Positions 1 through 6,967 are shown, numbered from the stretch's first letter. The stretch is DNA of 13,062 bases from Betaproteobacteria bacterium (GCA_005888955.1 VBCS01000271.1:1-13062), one strand, 5' to 3'. Made by a program: numbers and translations. Notes: a model not told the origin generated them from the letters alone.

Positions 1-527
1 TCGTCCATGTCCTTAGCCGTGAGCGCCGGCGCGGTGAGGCCGCCGCCCAGCCGGTTGATGCCCTTGTTGTTCGAGAGCGCGCCGCCGACTTCGACCCGCG
101 TGGTGATTTCGTTGCCGAGCACGGATTCGACGCCCAGCCTGATCAAGCCGTCGTCGAGCAGCAGCACGTCTCCGGGCGCGACGTCGCGAGGCAGCTCCTT
201 GTAGTCGAGCCCGACGCGCTCTTCGTTCCCAAGCTCGCAGTCCGCGTCGAGGATGAAGCGCTGGCCGGTCTTGAGCGTTACCTTGCCGTTCGCGAGCTTG
301 CCGATGCGTATCTTCGGGCCCTGCAAATCAGCCATGATGGCGACCTCGCGGCCGAGCGACCGTGCAGCGTCGCGCACCAGGCGCGCACGCTCCTCGTGGT
401 CGGCGGCGGCGCCGTGCGAGAAGTTGAGCCGGACGACATCGACGCCCGCGGCGAGCATGCGGTTCAGCACGTCCTGCGTGCTGCTGGCCGGGCCCAGTGT
501 CGCGACGATCTTGGTGGCGCGCTGCAT
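1..527 (-). CDS. pyk: Pyruvate kinase, N-terminal part (cut by window edge)
   Basis: Pyruvate kinase transfers phosphate from phosphoenolpyruvate to ADP, the last step of glycolysis, in the cytoplasm. About 175 N-terminal residues are present, starting MQRATKIVATLGPASS, the usual beginning of the family. The substrate and K+ binding stretch VVRLNFSHG follows (Arg33, Asn35, Ser37 of this protein), then MADLQGPKIRIG, a B-domain region with LLLDDGLIRL, and the return to the barrel at NNKGINR. No lesion is seen in this part. The start codon is preceded by AGGAG (533-537) with 5 bases of spacing. It lies 16 bases after the end of pgk, so it is the last visible gene of the tkt-gap-pgk operon. The C-terminal half lies outside the window. 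Identification is firm; the isozyme class (I or II) is not decided here. Confidence 0.95.
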   Translation of the reverse strand, partial: MQRATKIVATLGPASSTQDVLNRMLAAGVDVVRLNFSHGAAADHEERARLVRDAARSLGREVAIMADLQGPKIRIGKLANGKVTLKTGQRFILDADCELGNEERVGLDYKELPRDVAPGDVLLLDDGLIRLGVESVLGNEITTRVEVGGALSNNKGINRLGGGLTAPALTAKDMD

Positions 528-543
528 TCGGTCTCCTAGCGCT

Positions 544-1597
544 TCATTGCGTCCGGTTGCGTTGCTCCAGGATCGCCACGGCCGGCAACGTCTTGCCTTC
601 GAGGAATTCGAGGAAGGCGCCGCCGGCGGTCGAGATGTAGCCGATGCGATCCGCGACGCCGAACTTGTTGATCGCGGCGATCGTGTCGCCGCCTCCGGCG
701 ATGGAAAAGGCGGGCGACTCGGCGATCGCCCGCGCGAGCTCCCTGGTCCCGGCGGCAAAGGCGTCGAACTCGAACACGCCCAGCGGTCCGTTCCACACGA
801 TCGTGCCGGCGCGGGCGATGAGCGAGCGCAGCGCCAGCACGGTTTGCGGGCCGATGTCGAGGATCATGTCATCGGTCCCGACGTTCTCGACCGCCTTCAG
901 AACGGGGGTTGCGGTCGCGGTGAATTCGCGCGCGATGACAACATCGACCGGGACGGGCACTTTGCCCGGAAACGCGACGAGGATCGCCTTGGCTTCGCCG
1001 ACGAGATCCGGCTCCGCGAGCGATTTAGTGCTTTTAACGCGGTAAGCTTGGTCGATACTTTGGCGCCGCCGACGACGGCCACCAGCGGCCGCTTGGGCTG
1101 CGCCAGCGCGCGCCCAAGCGCGTCGAGCTCAGTGGCGAGGAGCGGACCGGCGCACACAACGGGCGCGAAGCGGGCGATGCCGTGCGTCGTCGCCTCGGCG
1201 CGATGCGCGGTCGCGAAGGCGTCGTTGACGTAGACGTCGCACAACCGCGCCATTTTTCGCGCCAGTGTCTCGTCGTCCTTCTTTTCGCCCTTGTTGAAAC
1301 GGCAGTTCTCGAGCAGCACGACGTCGCCCGGCTTGAGGTTCGAATGCCACGCGCCGCCGTCGACCCAGTCGCGAATCAGCGGTACCTCACGCCCGAGGAG
1401 CTCGGAGAGTCGCTGCGAGACGGGCGCGAGCGAGTCGGCCGGACTGAACTGCCCCTCGGTGGGCCGACCGAGGTGCGAGGTCACCATCACCGCAGCGCCG
1501 TGATCGAGCGCGTCGCGGATCGCCGGGACCGAAGCGCGGACGCGCGTGTCGTCGGTGATCGCGCCGTGATCGTCCTGCGGCGCTTGAGCGCGGTCAT
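544..1597 (-). pseudogene. pgk: Phosphoglycerate kinase broken by two out-of-frame deletions
   Basis: Phosphoglycerate kinase interconverts 1,3-bisphosphoglycerate and 3-phosphoglycerate with ADP/ATP. Family sequence continues through the locus but in three frames. Segment 1 (1597 to about 1582) reads MTALKR. Segment 2 (about 1580 to 1028) runs from PQDDHGAITDDTRVRAS through VMVTSHLGRPTEG, ENCRFNKGEKKDD and DAFATAHRAEATTHG to VVGGAKVSTKLTALKAL. Segment 3 (1026 to 544) runs from KSLAEPDLVGEAKAI through PVPVDVV, DDMILDIGPQT, GTIVWNGPLGVFEF and FSIAGGGDT to the stop. Compared with the family, the N-terminal GKRVLIRADLNV stretch (about 20 codons) is missing at the first junction and the VDQLIVGGGIANTF stretch (about 26 codons) at the second. 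The present 1054 bases plus about 140 lost would give roughly 397 residues, a normal length. The retained parts have no internal stop codons. It is either a recent pseudogene or an assembly/consensus error in an intact essential gene. The start is 18 bases after the DUF6356 gene, with a weak ribosome-binding site. Confidence 0.9.
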
Positions 1598-1615
1598 GCG
1601 GCGGCTCGGCTCGAA

Positions 1616-1834
1616 TCAGTCGGACGCAACGCGCCGTGCATTGCGATCGCGCATCGCGTTGAGCTCTTCGAGCGCGCGGCTCGCGGTCGTGATGAACAGA
1701 AAAGGAAAAATGGCATGGACCGCCGCTGCCAGGCCTCCCAGCGTCATGCGCGCGCCGAACGCAAGCGCGAAGCGGAAGTGCCGGCCGTAGGTTTCTCCGA
1801 CGGACGCGGGATGGATCGTGAAGGGGTTGTGCAT
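1616..1834 (-). CDS. Small membrane protein resembling DUF6356 family
   Basis: This 72-residue protein of unknown function starts MHNPFTIHPASVGETYGRHF. That N-terminal pattern (NPF..HPASVGETY) matches what I recall of the DUF6356 family. Residues about 22-50 form a hydrophobic stretch (ALAFGARMTLGGLAAAVHAI then FPFLFITT), long enough for one membrane span or a hairpin. The tail is basic and polar (RALEELNAMRDRNARR), suggesting a cytoplasmic amphipathic end. It sits 16 bases after gap and 18 bases before pgk on the same strand, so it is almost certainly co-transcribed with the glycolytic genes. Nothing in the sequence indicates an enzymatic role. The family assignment is from memory and should be checked with a profile search; that the gene is real is well supported by the tight operon fit. 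Confidence 0.75.
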   Translation of the reverse strand: MHNPFTIHPASVGETYGRHFRFALAFGARMTLGGLAAAVHAIFPFLFITTASRALEELNAMRDRNARRVASD

Positions 1835-1850
1835 GACCAGCGAGCGACGC

Positions 1851-2864
1851 CTATCGCGCCGCCATCAGCGCCATCGTCGTGTCCAGCATGCGGTTGGAGA
1901 AGCCCCACTCATTGTCATACCAGCTCGACACCTTGACCAGCCGCCCCGACACCTTGGTCAATGTCGCATCGAACACCGACGAGCGCGCATCGTGATTGAA
2001 ATCGACCGACACCAGCGGCCCTGTGCTGTAGCCCAACAGTCCGGCGAGAGGACCGGACTCCGACGCGGCCTTCATGATGGCATTGACTTCAGTGACGGTC
2101 GTATCGCGTGCGGCGATGAATGACAAATCGACGATCGACACGTTGATCGTCGGGACGCGGATGGCGTAGCCGTCGAGCTTGCCGTTGAGTTCCGGAAGGA
2201 CCAGACCCAGGGCGGCCGCCGCGCCGGTCTTGGTCGGGATCATGCTCATCGTTGCCGAACGTGCGCGCCGCAGATCCTCATGGTAGACATCGGTCAGCAC
2301 CTGATCGTTGGTGTACGCGTGGATCGTCGTCATCAGGCCATTGACGACGCCGATCTTGTCGTGCAACGGCTTCACCAGCGGCGCGAGGCAGTTGGTCGTG
2401 CACGATGCATTGGAAATCACCGTGTCCGAAGCCTTGAGCGTCGTATGGTTGACGCCGTATACGACGGTCGCGTCGACGTCCTTGCCGCCGGGTGCGGAGA
2501 TCACGACCTTTTTCGCGCCACCCTTGAGGTGCGCCGAAGCCTTTTCCTTGGTCGTGAACAACCCCGTGCTTTCGAGCACGACGTCGACGCCGAGCGCGGT
2601 CCACGGCAGCTCGGCCGGGTTCTTCTGCGCAAGAACCTTGATGCGGTCCCCGTTCACCACCATCGCATCGCCGTCGACCTCGACCTTGCCCGGGAACTTG
2701 CCGTGCACCGTGTCGTAACGGGTCAGGTGCGCGTTGGTCTCCGGGCTGCCGAGGTCGTTAAGCGCAACGATCGCGAGATCGTGGCTTTTCCCGCCTTCGT
2801 AATGCGCGCGAAGGACATTGCGGCCGATGCGGCCATAGCCGTTGATCGCGACTTTGATGGTCAT
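1851..2864 (-). CDS. gap: Glyceraldehyde-3-phosphate dehydrogenase, type I
   Basis: This enzyme catalyses oxidative phosphorylation of glyceraldehyde-3-phosphate to 1,3-bisphosphoglycerate with NAD(P), supplying the substrate of PGK. It has 337 residues, the usual length. The N-terminal Rossmann fold has the INGYGRIGRNVLRA motif (residues 8-20). The catalytic site is SNASCTTNCLAP with nucleophile Cys155, and the partner histidine is probably His182 in TTIHAYTNDQ. The C-terminal WYDNEWGFSNRM helix region is present. The frame is intact throughout. The ATG has an AGGA ribosome-binding site about a dozen bases upstream. The gene lies 97 bases after tkt, the largest gap inside this operon, so it may also have its own promoter. 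It could serve glycolysis or the Calvin cycle; sequence reading alone does not separate NAD from NADP preference. Confidence 0.97.
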   Translation of the reverse strand: MTIKVAINGYGRIGRNVLRAHYEGGKSHDLAIVALNDLGSPETNAHLTRYDTVHGKFPGKVEVDGDAMVVNGDRIKVLAQKNPAELPWTALGVDVVLESTGLFTTKEKASAHLKGGAKKVVISAPGGKDVDATVVYGVNHTTLKASDTVISNASCTTNCLAPLVKPLHDKIGVVNGLMTTIHAYTNDQVLTDVYHEDLRRARSATMSMIPTKTGAAAALGLVLPELNGKLDGYAIRVPTINVSIVDLSFIAARDTTVTEVNAIMKAASESGPLAGLLGYSTGPLVSVDFNHDARSSVFDATLTKVSGRLVKVSSWYDNEWGFSNRMLDTTMALMAAR

Positions 2865-2891
2865 GGGTGCGTCCTGTTAGAAGGTCTATCT

Positions 2892-2914
2892 CACAAAGAG
2901 ACACAGAAACACGA
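2892..2914. repeat. Purine-rich CACAAAGAGACACAGAAAC tract in tkt-gap spacer
   Basis: The 97-base spacer between tkt and gap contains a CACAAAGAGACACAGAAAC-like tract with nearly no T on the plus strand, unlike the GC-rich surroundings. Similar CACAAAGACACAGAG-type strings occur, as I recall, as dispersed intergenic sequences in many environmental bacterial genomes. Only one copy is seen here, so its repeat status is inferred rather than shown. It lies in the untranslated leader of gap. Confidence 0.3.
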
Positions 2915-2936
2915 GCACGCGCTGGAAAAATCAGTT

Positions 2937-2965
2937 GTTCTCCGCGCCGCGTGTCTCGCTGTCAA
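2937..2965 (-). promoter_or_regulatory. Possible secondary promoter for gap
   Basis: On the minus strand a perfect TTGACA (2965-2960) overlaps the tkt stop codon. Seventeen bases further is GAGAAC (2942-2937), a poor match to the -10 consensus (3 of 6). If used, transcription would start in the tkt-gap spacer and allow gap-pgk-pyk expression without tkt. The weak -10 makes this tentative. Confidence 0.25.
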
Positions 2966-5016
2966 ATCACCTGCCGCACGGTGGCGACGACGTTCTCAAC
3001 GCTGAAGCCGAAGTGCTTGAACAGCGCGCCGGCCGGAGCGGACTCGCCGAACGCGTCGATGCCGACGATCGCGCCGTCGAGCCCTACGTATTTGCGCCAG
3101 TAGTCGGATACGCCCGCTTCGACCGCGACGCGCGGAACGCCTCGCGGCAGGACGGCGTCGCGGTAGCGCGCGTCCTGGCGGTCGAAGGCGCTGGTGGACG
3201 GCATCGATACCACGCGGACGGCGAGGCCCTCGGCCGCGAGCACATCGCGCGCGCCCATCGCCAGTGCGACTTCCGAGCCGGTCGCGATGAGGATGACCCG
3301 CTTGGCCTCCGGAGTATTGTGCGTCCAGTCGGCGAGCACGTACGCGCCGCGCCGGATTGCGGCGATCTGCGCTTGGTCGCGCTTCTGGAACGCCACGTTC
3401 TGGCGCGTGAACAGCAGGCACGAGGGGCCGTGGCCGCGCTCGATCGCGCTCACCCAGGCTATCGCTGACTCGACCGTATCGCAGGGGCGCCATACGTCCA
3501 GGTGCGGAATCAGCCGCAGCGCCGAGACATGCTCGATCGACTGATGCGTGGGGCCGTCCTCGCCCAGCCCGATCGAATCGTGCGTGTACACGAAGATCGA
3601 GCGCAGCTTCATCAGCGCCGCCATGCGCACGGCGTTGCGCGCATAGTCGGAAAAGGTCAGGAACGTGCCGACGTACGGAATGAACCCGCCGTGCGCCGCG
3701 AGACCGTTGGCGATCGCGCTCATGCCGAATTCGCGCACGCCGAAGTAGACATAATTGCCGGGATCGCTCGAGGTTATCGTCCTGCTGCCCGACCATTGGG
3801 TGAACACCGACCCGGTAAGATCGGCGGCGCCGCCGATCAAGTCCGGCAGCGCGGGCCCGAGCGCCTCGAGCGCCTGCAGCGATGCTTTGCGGGTGGCGAT
3901 CGATTCGGCTTTAGCGTCCTGCTGCCGCACCAGCGCAGCCGCGGTTTCGGCGAACGCCGGAGGGAGGGCGCCGGCCGTACGCCGCTCGAACTCGGCAGCA
4001 AGCTCCGGATACGCCGCCTTGTACGCGGCGAAGCGGGCGCTCCAGTCGCCCTCGAGCAGCGCGCCGGATTCGCGGGCGTTCCAACCTTCGTACGCCGCCT
4101 GCGGTATCTCGAACGGCGGGTATTTCCAGCCCAGCGCCTCGCGCGTCAGCGCGACTTCCTTCTCGCCCAATGCCTGGCCGTGCGCGAGCTCGGTGCCGGC
4201 GCGGTTGGGTGATCCCTTGCCGATGAGGGTCTTGCAGCAGACGAGCGTCGGACGATCGGTGACCGCGTGGGCTTCACGGATCGCCGCGTCGACCGCCTCG
4301 GCGTCGTGGCCGTCGATATCGGCGATGACATGCCAACCGTACGCCTCGAAGCGGCGCGGCGTATCGTCGGTGAACCAGCCCTTGGTCTCGCCGTCGATCG
4401 AGATGCCGTTGTCGTCGTAGAACGCGATGAGCTTGGCCAATCTCAGTGTCCCGGCGAGCGAAGAGGCCTCGTGCGAGATCCCCTCCATCAGGCAGCCGTC
4501 GCCGACGAAAACATATGTGTGATGGTCGACGATCGCGTGGCCGGGGCGGTTGAATTCCGCAGCCAGCAGCTTTTCCGCAAGCGCCATGCCGACCGCGTTG
4601 GCGAGTCCCTGGCCGAGCGGTCCGGTTGTAGTCTCGACGCCGGGCGTGACGCCGAGCTCCGGATGGCCGGGCGTCTTCGAGTGCAGCTGGCGGAAACGCT
4701 TCAGTTCCTCGAGCGGCAGCGCGTAGCCGGACAGATGGAGCAGCGCATACTGCAGCATCGACCCGTGACCGTTGGACAACACGAAGCGATCACGGTCGGG
4801 CCAATGCGGGTTCGCGGGGTTGTGCCGCAGATGCCGATTCCACAGCGCAACAGCGATTTCGGCCATGCCCATTGGCATCCCGGGATGGCCCGAGTTCGCC
4901 GCCTGCACCGCGTCCATCGCGAGCGCGCGGATGGCATTGGCGAGCAATGCCGGATCGGGAGCAGGGCGGACCACAGGAGTGGACACCCGGGTCGGCACGG
5001 TCAACGGTGCGGTCAT
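2962..5016 (-). CDS. tkt: Transketolase
   Basis: Transketolase is a thiamine-diphosphate enzyme moving two-carbon units between sugar phosphates in the non-oxidative pentose phosphate pathway and the Calvin cycle. It has 684 residues, slightly longer than the usual 660-670. The pyrophosphate domain has ANSGHPGMPMGMAE (His44 region), LSNGHGSMLQY (81-90), LHSKTPGHPE (111-120) and the thiamine-diphosphate motif GDGCLMEGISHE (172-183). The pyrimidine domain has GVREFGM with the catalytic Glu429, followed by YTHDSIGLGEDGPTHQ. The C-terminal domain has ATGSEVALA and VVSMPSTSAFD. No break is seen. The first 20 residues (Thr/Pro/Val-rich) extend beyond the usual start; no Shine-Dalgarno precedes this ATG, so a GTG a few codons downstream is possible. 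It is the first gene of the operon, transcribed from the promoter at 5100-5128. Confidence 0.97.
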   Translation of the reverse strand: MTAPLTVPTRVSTPVVRPAPDPALLANAIRALAMDAVQAANSGHPGMPMGMAEIAVALWNRHLRHNPANPHWPDRDRFVLSNGHGSMLQYALLHLSGYALPLEELKRFRQLHSKTPGHPELGVTPGVETTTGPLGQGLANAVGMALAEKLLAAEFNRPGHAIVDHHTYVFVGDGCLMEGISHEASSLAGTLRLAKLIAFYDDNGISIDGETKGWFTDDTPRRFEAYGWHVIADIDGHDAEAVDAAIREAHAVTDRPTLVCCKTLIGKGSPNRAGTELAHGQALGEKEVALTREALGWKYPPFEIPQAAYEGWNARESGALLEGDWSARFAAYKAAYPELAAEFERRTAGALPPAFAETAAALVRQQDAKAESIATRKASLQALEALGPALPDLIGGAADLTGSVFTQWSGSRTITSSDPGNYVYFGVREFGMSAIANGLAAHGGFIPYVGTFLTFSDYARNAVRMAALMKLRSIFVYTHDSIGLGEDGPTHQSIEHVSALRLIPHLDVWRPCDTVESAIAWVSAIERGHGPSCLLFTRQNVAFQKRDQAQIAAIRRGAYVLADWTHNTPEAKRVILIATGSEVALAMGARDVLAAEGLAVRVVSMPSTSAFDRQDARYRDAVLPRGVPRVAVEAGVSDYWRKYVGLDGAIVGIDAFGESAPAGALFKHFGFSVENVVATVRQVI

Positions 5017-5099
5017 TGGAGAAGAAGCAACGGATCAGGACGTGCAGTCGGCGCCTGCGGCGCTCACGCGCCCGCGTAGCGCTGCTGCAAAGCGTTAAA

Positions 5100-5132
5100 A
5101 TTATCGCCCAGGCATCGATTTTGGGCAATAAT
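5100..5132. promoter_or_regulatory. 33-bp dyad with overlapping divergent promoters (tkt / speD)
   Basis: ATTATCGCCCA (5100-5110) and TGGGCAATAAT (5122-5132) form an inverted repeat with 10 of 11 positions paired and an 11-base centre. On the minus strand it contains TTGCCC (5128-5123), a 17-base spacer and GATAAT (5105-5100), a good sigma-70 type promoter for tkt, with a start site near 5093 and a leader of about 77 bases. On the plus strand the mirror elements are TCGCCC (5104-5109) and AATAAT (5127-5132), again 17 apart, with a weaker -35, placed for speD. The two promoters would occupy the same DNA face-to-face, so they should compete for RNA polymerase; the dyad could also be a repressor or activator site. 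Confidence 0.6.
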
Positions 5133-5174
5133 CACCAGCTTAATCGTACTGCAACCAGGCACTATGGCGCTGGG

Positions 5175-5178
5175 GGAG
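5175..5178 (+). promoter_or_regulatory. Shine-Dalgarno of speD
   Basis: GGAG within a GGGGGAG run lies 7 bases before the ATG at 5186. It fixes the speD start and argues against the upstream ATG at 5164, which is in another frame. Confidence 0.75.
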
Positions 5179-5185
5179 AACAACA

Positions 5186-5551
5186 ATGGACGGCATCCAT
5201 CTGCTCGGAGAATGGTATGGCTGCGCGGCCGACCTGCCGGAGATGACGCGCGCGGGGCCGTTGCGCACGTTATGCCTGCGCGTATCCGAGGCCTCCGGGA
5301 TGACCATTGTCGGCGACCGTTTCTTCCAATTCGAGCCGCAGGGGGTCACCGGCACAGTGCTGCTTGCCGAGTCGCATCTCGCGATTCACACCTGGCCCGA
5401 GCACGGCTTCGTGACGATCGACGTCTACGTCTGCAATTACACGACCGACAACACGGCCAAAGCCGAGTTGCTGTTCCGCAGCATGCAGGACGCGCTGATG
5501 CCGCAACACACGAAGTTTCAGGCGATCCATCGCGGGGGGCGCGATGCCTGA
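5186..5551 (+). CDS. speD: S-adenosylmethionine decarboxylase proenzyme (prokaryotic class 1B)
   Basis: This enzyme decarboxylates S-adenosylmethionine to supply the aminopropyl donor for spermidine. It has 121 residues, typical of the short class. The proenzyme cleaves itself at LAE|SHLAIHTWPE, between Glu62 and Ser63, and Ser63 becomes the pyruvoyl cofactor. His68 and Cys83 (in VYVCNY) fall at the positions of the catalytic and processing residues known from the Thermotoga maritima enzyme. The N-terminal GIHLLGEWYGC stretch is also typical of the family. It overlaps speE by 8 bases, indicating translational coupling. The likely promoter is the plus-strand half of the dyad at 5100-5132, giving a leader of about 47 bases. 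Identification is firm; the class 1B gene is also written speH in some genomes. Confidence 0.95.
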   Translation: MDGIHLLGEWYGCAADLPEMTRAGPLRTLCLRVSEASGMTIVGDRFFQFEPQGVTGTVLLAESHLAIHTWPEHGFVTIDVYVCNYTTDNTAKAELLFRSMQDALMPQHTKFQAIHRGGRDA

Positions 5552-6428
5552 AGACAAGGCTGTCGGCGACGTGCAGCCCGGATTGCTTACCGAGTACCTG
5601 ACTGCCGAAACCGGTTTTTTCGTCCGCTCGGCGCGCGAATTCGAGCGCTTTCAGTCGCCATTCCAGGCGGTCGAAGTTCACGACACCGTGCCGTTCGGCA
5701 CGCTGTTCCGGCTCGACGGCCACTTCATGACTTCGGAGAAGGACGAGTTCTTCTACCACGAAAACCTCGTCCATACCGCTGCGATCGCGCATCCGGCGCC
5801 GGAGAAGGCGCTCGTCATCGGCGGCGGCGACGGCGGATCGGCGGAAGAGTTGCTCAAGTATCCGACGATTAAGTCGGTGACGCTGGTCGAGATCGACCTC
5901 GCCGTGATCGACATCGCGCGCAAGTACTTCGGTGCCGTCCATCGCGGGGCGTTTTCGGACTCGCGCCTTGCGCTCAAAGTCGAGGACGGATTGGCGTTCG
6001 TGCGCAGCACGACCGAGACTTTCGATCTGATCGTGCTCGATCTTACAGACCCCGGCGGACCTTCGGAGCCGCTGTACACCGCCGACTTCTATCGCGCTTG
6101 CGCCGCGAGGCTCAATCCGACCGGCGCGCTCACGCTGCACATCGCCTCGCCGGTCGCGCATCCCGACCGCATCCGTGCCGGCCTCGCCAATCTGCGTGCA
6201 GCGTTCGCGATCGTCACGCCGTATCTCGTTTGCGTTCCGCTGTACGGCGGGCTGTGGATGATGGCGAGCGCGTCGGCAACGCTCAACCCTGCATACCTGA
6301 CTCCGCTCGACGTCGATCGCCGGATTGCCCAGCGCAAGATCGGCAATCTGCAGTACTACAACGGCGGCGTGCACCGCGCCGGCTTCGCGCTGCCCAACTT
6401 CGTCCGCGAGTTGGTCGCCGTGGTGTAG
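5544..6428 (+). CDS. speE: Spermidine synthase (polyamine aminopropyltransferase)
   Basis: It transfers the aminopropyl group of decarboxylated AdoMet to putrescine, giving spermidine and methylthioadenosine. It has 294 residues. The N-terminal beta domain contains FERFQSPFQ and LDGHFMTSEKDEFFYHENL (residues about 58-75). The AdoMet-binding glycine loop is VIGGGDGGSAEELLKY (91-106) followed by VTLVEIDLAVI. The gatekeeping loop LDLTDPGGPSEPLYTADFY carries the catalytic aspartates Asp166 and Asp169, and the C-terminus has YGGLWMMASAS and YYNGGVHRAGFALPNF. All expected parts are present. The start overlaps the end of speD, so the two form one transcription unit. Related triamine or agmatine aminopropyltransferases have the same fold, so putrescine as substrate is the most likely reading rather than proven. 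Confidence 0.95.
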   Translation: MPEDKAVGDVQPGLLTEYLTAETGFFVRSAREFERFQSPFQAVEVHDTVPFGTLFRLDGHFMTSEKDEFFYHENLVHTAAIAHPAPEKALVIGGGDGGSAEELLKYPTIKSVTLVEIDLAVIDIARKYFGAVHRGAFSDSRLALKVEDGLAFVRSTTETFDLIVLDLTDPGGPSEPLYTADFYRACAARLNPTGALTLHIASPVAHPDRIRAGLANLRAAFAIVTPYLVCVPLYGGLWMMASASATLNPAYLTPLDVDRRIAQRKIGNLQYYNGGVHRAGFALPNFVRELVAVV

Positions 6429-6447
6429 GCGGGCGTCCTAGGCGACT

Positions 6448-6487
6448 GCCGGCGCACATCCTACCGCGGTATTGAACCTGCGCCGGC
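6448..6487. terminator. Inverted repeat after speE, possible terminator or stem
   Basis: GCCGGCGCA (6448-6456) and TGCGCCGGC (6479-6487) are perfect reverse complements separated by 22 bases, beginning 20 bases after the speE stop. No T-run follows, so intrinsic termination is not clearly supported. It may instead stabilise the speDE transcript end or be a protein site. Its presence makes the TTG at 6472, inside the loop, an unlikely start for the next gene. Confidence 0.4.
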
Positions 6488-6525
6488 CGGCCGCATCTAA
6501 TGGTCACGGCGTCGCATTCTCTGCG

Positions 6526-6807
6526 ATGTCGTATGACTCGATGAAAGCTGACTCGATACCACTGGCGGAAGCGATGCGCGACGCGGATTTCGTGCAGGTG
6601 AATGGGATCGTGTTCGAGACCGGATACCTGCGCGCCCCGGATGAGGCAACCTTCGCTGACGACGTCGTCATGGAGCTCAAGCTGGGCGAGACGGAGGTTA
6701 CCTTCGTCCGCGAAGAGCTCGACGGCGCCGAGTACGTGGGCGACGGCGCATATCTCCTCAAATCGGGCGCGTTGCTGCGCTTTCTTACCAGCGCGACGAT
6801 CCACTGA
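6526..6807 (+). CDS. Hypothetical 93-residue acidic protein
   Basis: I do not recognise this protein. It is small, soluble and acidic. After a short N-terminal tail it reads AEAMRDADFVQVNGIVFETG, then FADDVVMELKLGETEVTFVR, then AEYVGDGAYLLKSGALLRFL, alternating polar and hydrophobic residues as in a small beta-rich domain. There is no signal peptide, membrane span, cysteine or metal motif. Third codon positions are strongly G/C, as in the neighbouring genes, which supports it being real. The start is uncertain: ATG 6526, ATG 6541 and an upstream TTG at 6472 are all in frame and none has a good ribosome-binding site. It lies between speE and soxY on the same strand, separated from each by an inverted repeat, so it may be transcribed on its own. 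Confidence 0.6.
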   Translation: MSYDSMKADSIPLAEAMRDADFVQVNGIVFETGYLRAPDEATFADDVVMELKLGETEVTFVREELDGAEYVGDGAYLLKSGALLRFLTSATIH

Positions 6808-6857
6808 CCGCTGGCGTCGGCTCCGCTCTGACGAGCGCCGAAGCGACGTCGGTCGTT

Positions 6858-6886
6858 CGATCGGCTATGATGGCGTTAGCCGATTG
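6858..6886. promoter_or_regulatory. Hairpin or operator-like inverted repeat upstream of soxY
   Basis: ATCGGCTA (6860-6867) and TAGCCGAT (6877-6884) are perfect reverse complements around a 9-base centre, and C6858/G6886 extend the pairing across one G-T. It lies between the hypothetical gene and soxY, about 113 bases before the soxY start. There is no T-run after it. It could be a terminator-like stem for the hypothetical gene or a regulator site for the sox operon; sequence alone does not decide. Confidence 0.35.
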
Positions 6887-6967
6887 ACTCGCACGTCCAA
6901 TTGCCCGCGCAAGTCTTCCGGTGGCGCGACGCCGCTGTTGCTCGGCGCCGCGGCGCTGGCCGCCTGA

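Noticed and set aside
253..1233. A 326-residue open frame on the plus strand across pyk and pgk
   Set aside because: Antisense to two identified enzymes, with low-complexity Arg/Ser/Ala composition and no family likeness.
1028..1581. Programmed frameshifting or an intron as an explanation for the pgk and soxB frame changes
   Set aside because: Coding sequence is missing at the junctions rather than merely displaced, no slippery sequence is seen, and no intron-like insertion exists; deletion or assembly error explains the data better.
5017..5185. A tRNA, riboswitch or small RNA in the tkt-speD spacer
   Set aside because: No cloverleaf or known riboswitch core is apparent; the only strong structure is the promoter dyad at 5100-5132.
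6472..6525. TTG 6472 as the start of the hypothetical gene
   Set aside because: It lies in the loop of the inverted repeat after speE, has no ribosome-binding site, and adds a compositionally unrelated N-terminal tail.
6868..6966. A possible signal-peptide remnant (reading ATPLLLGAAALAA) just upstream of soxY
   Set aside because: It is only the end of an out-of-frame open reading overlapping the hypothetical gene, with no start codon, ribosome-binding site or mature protein following.
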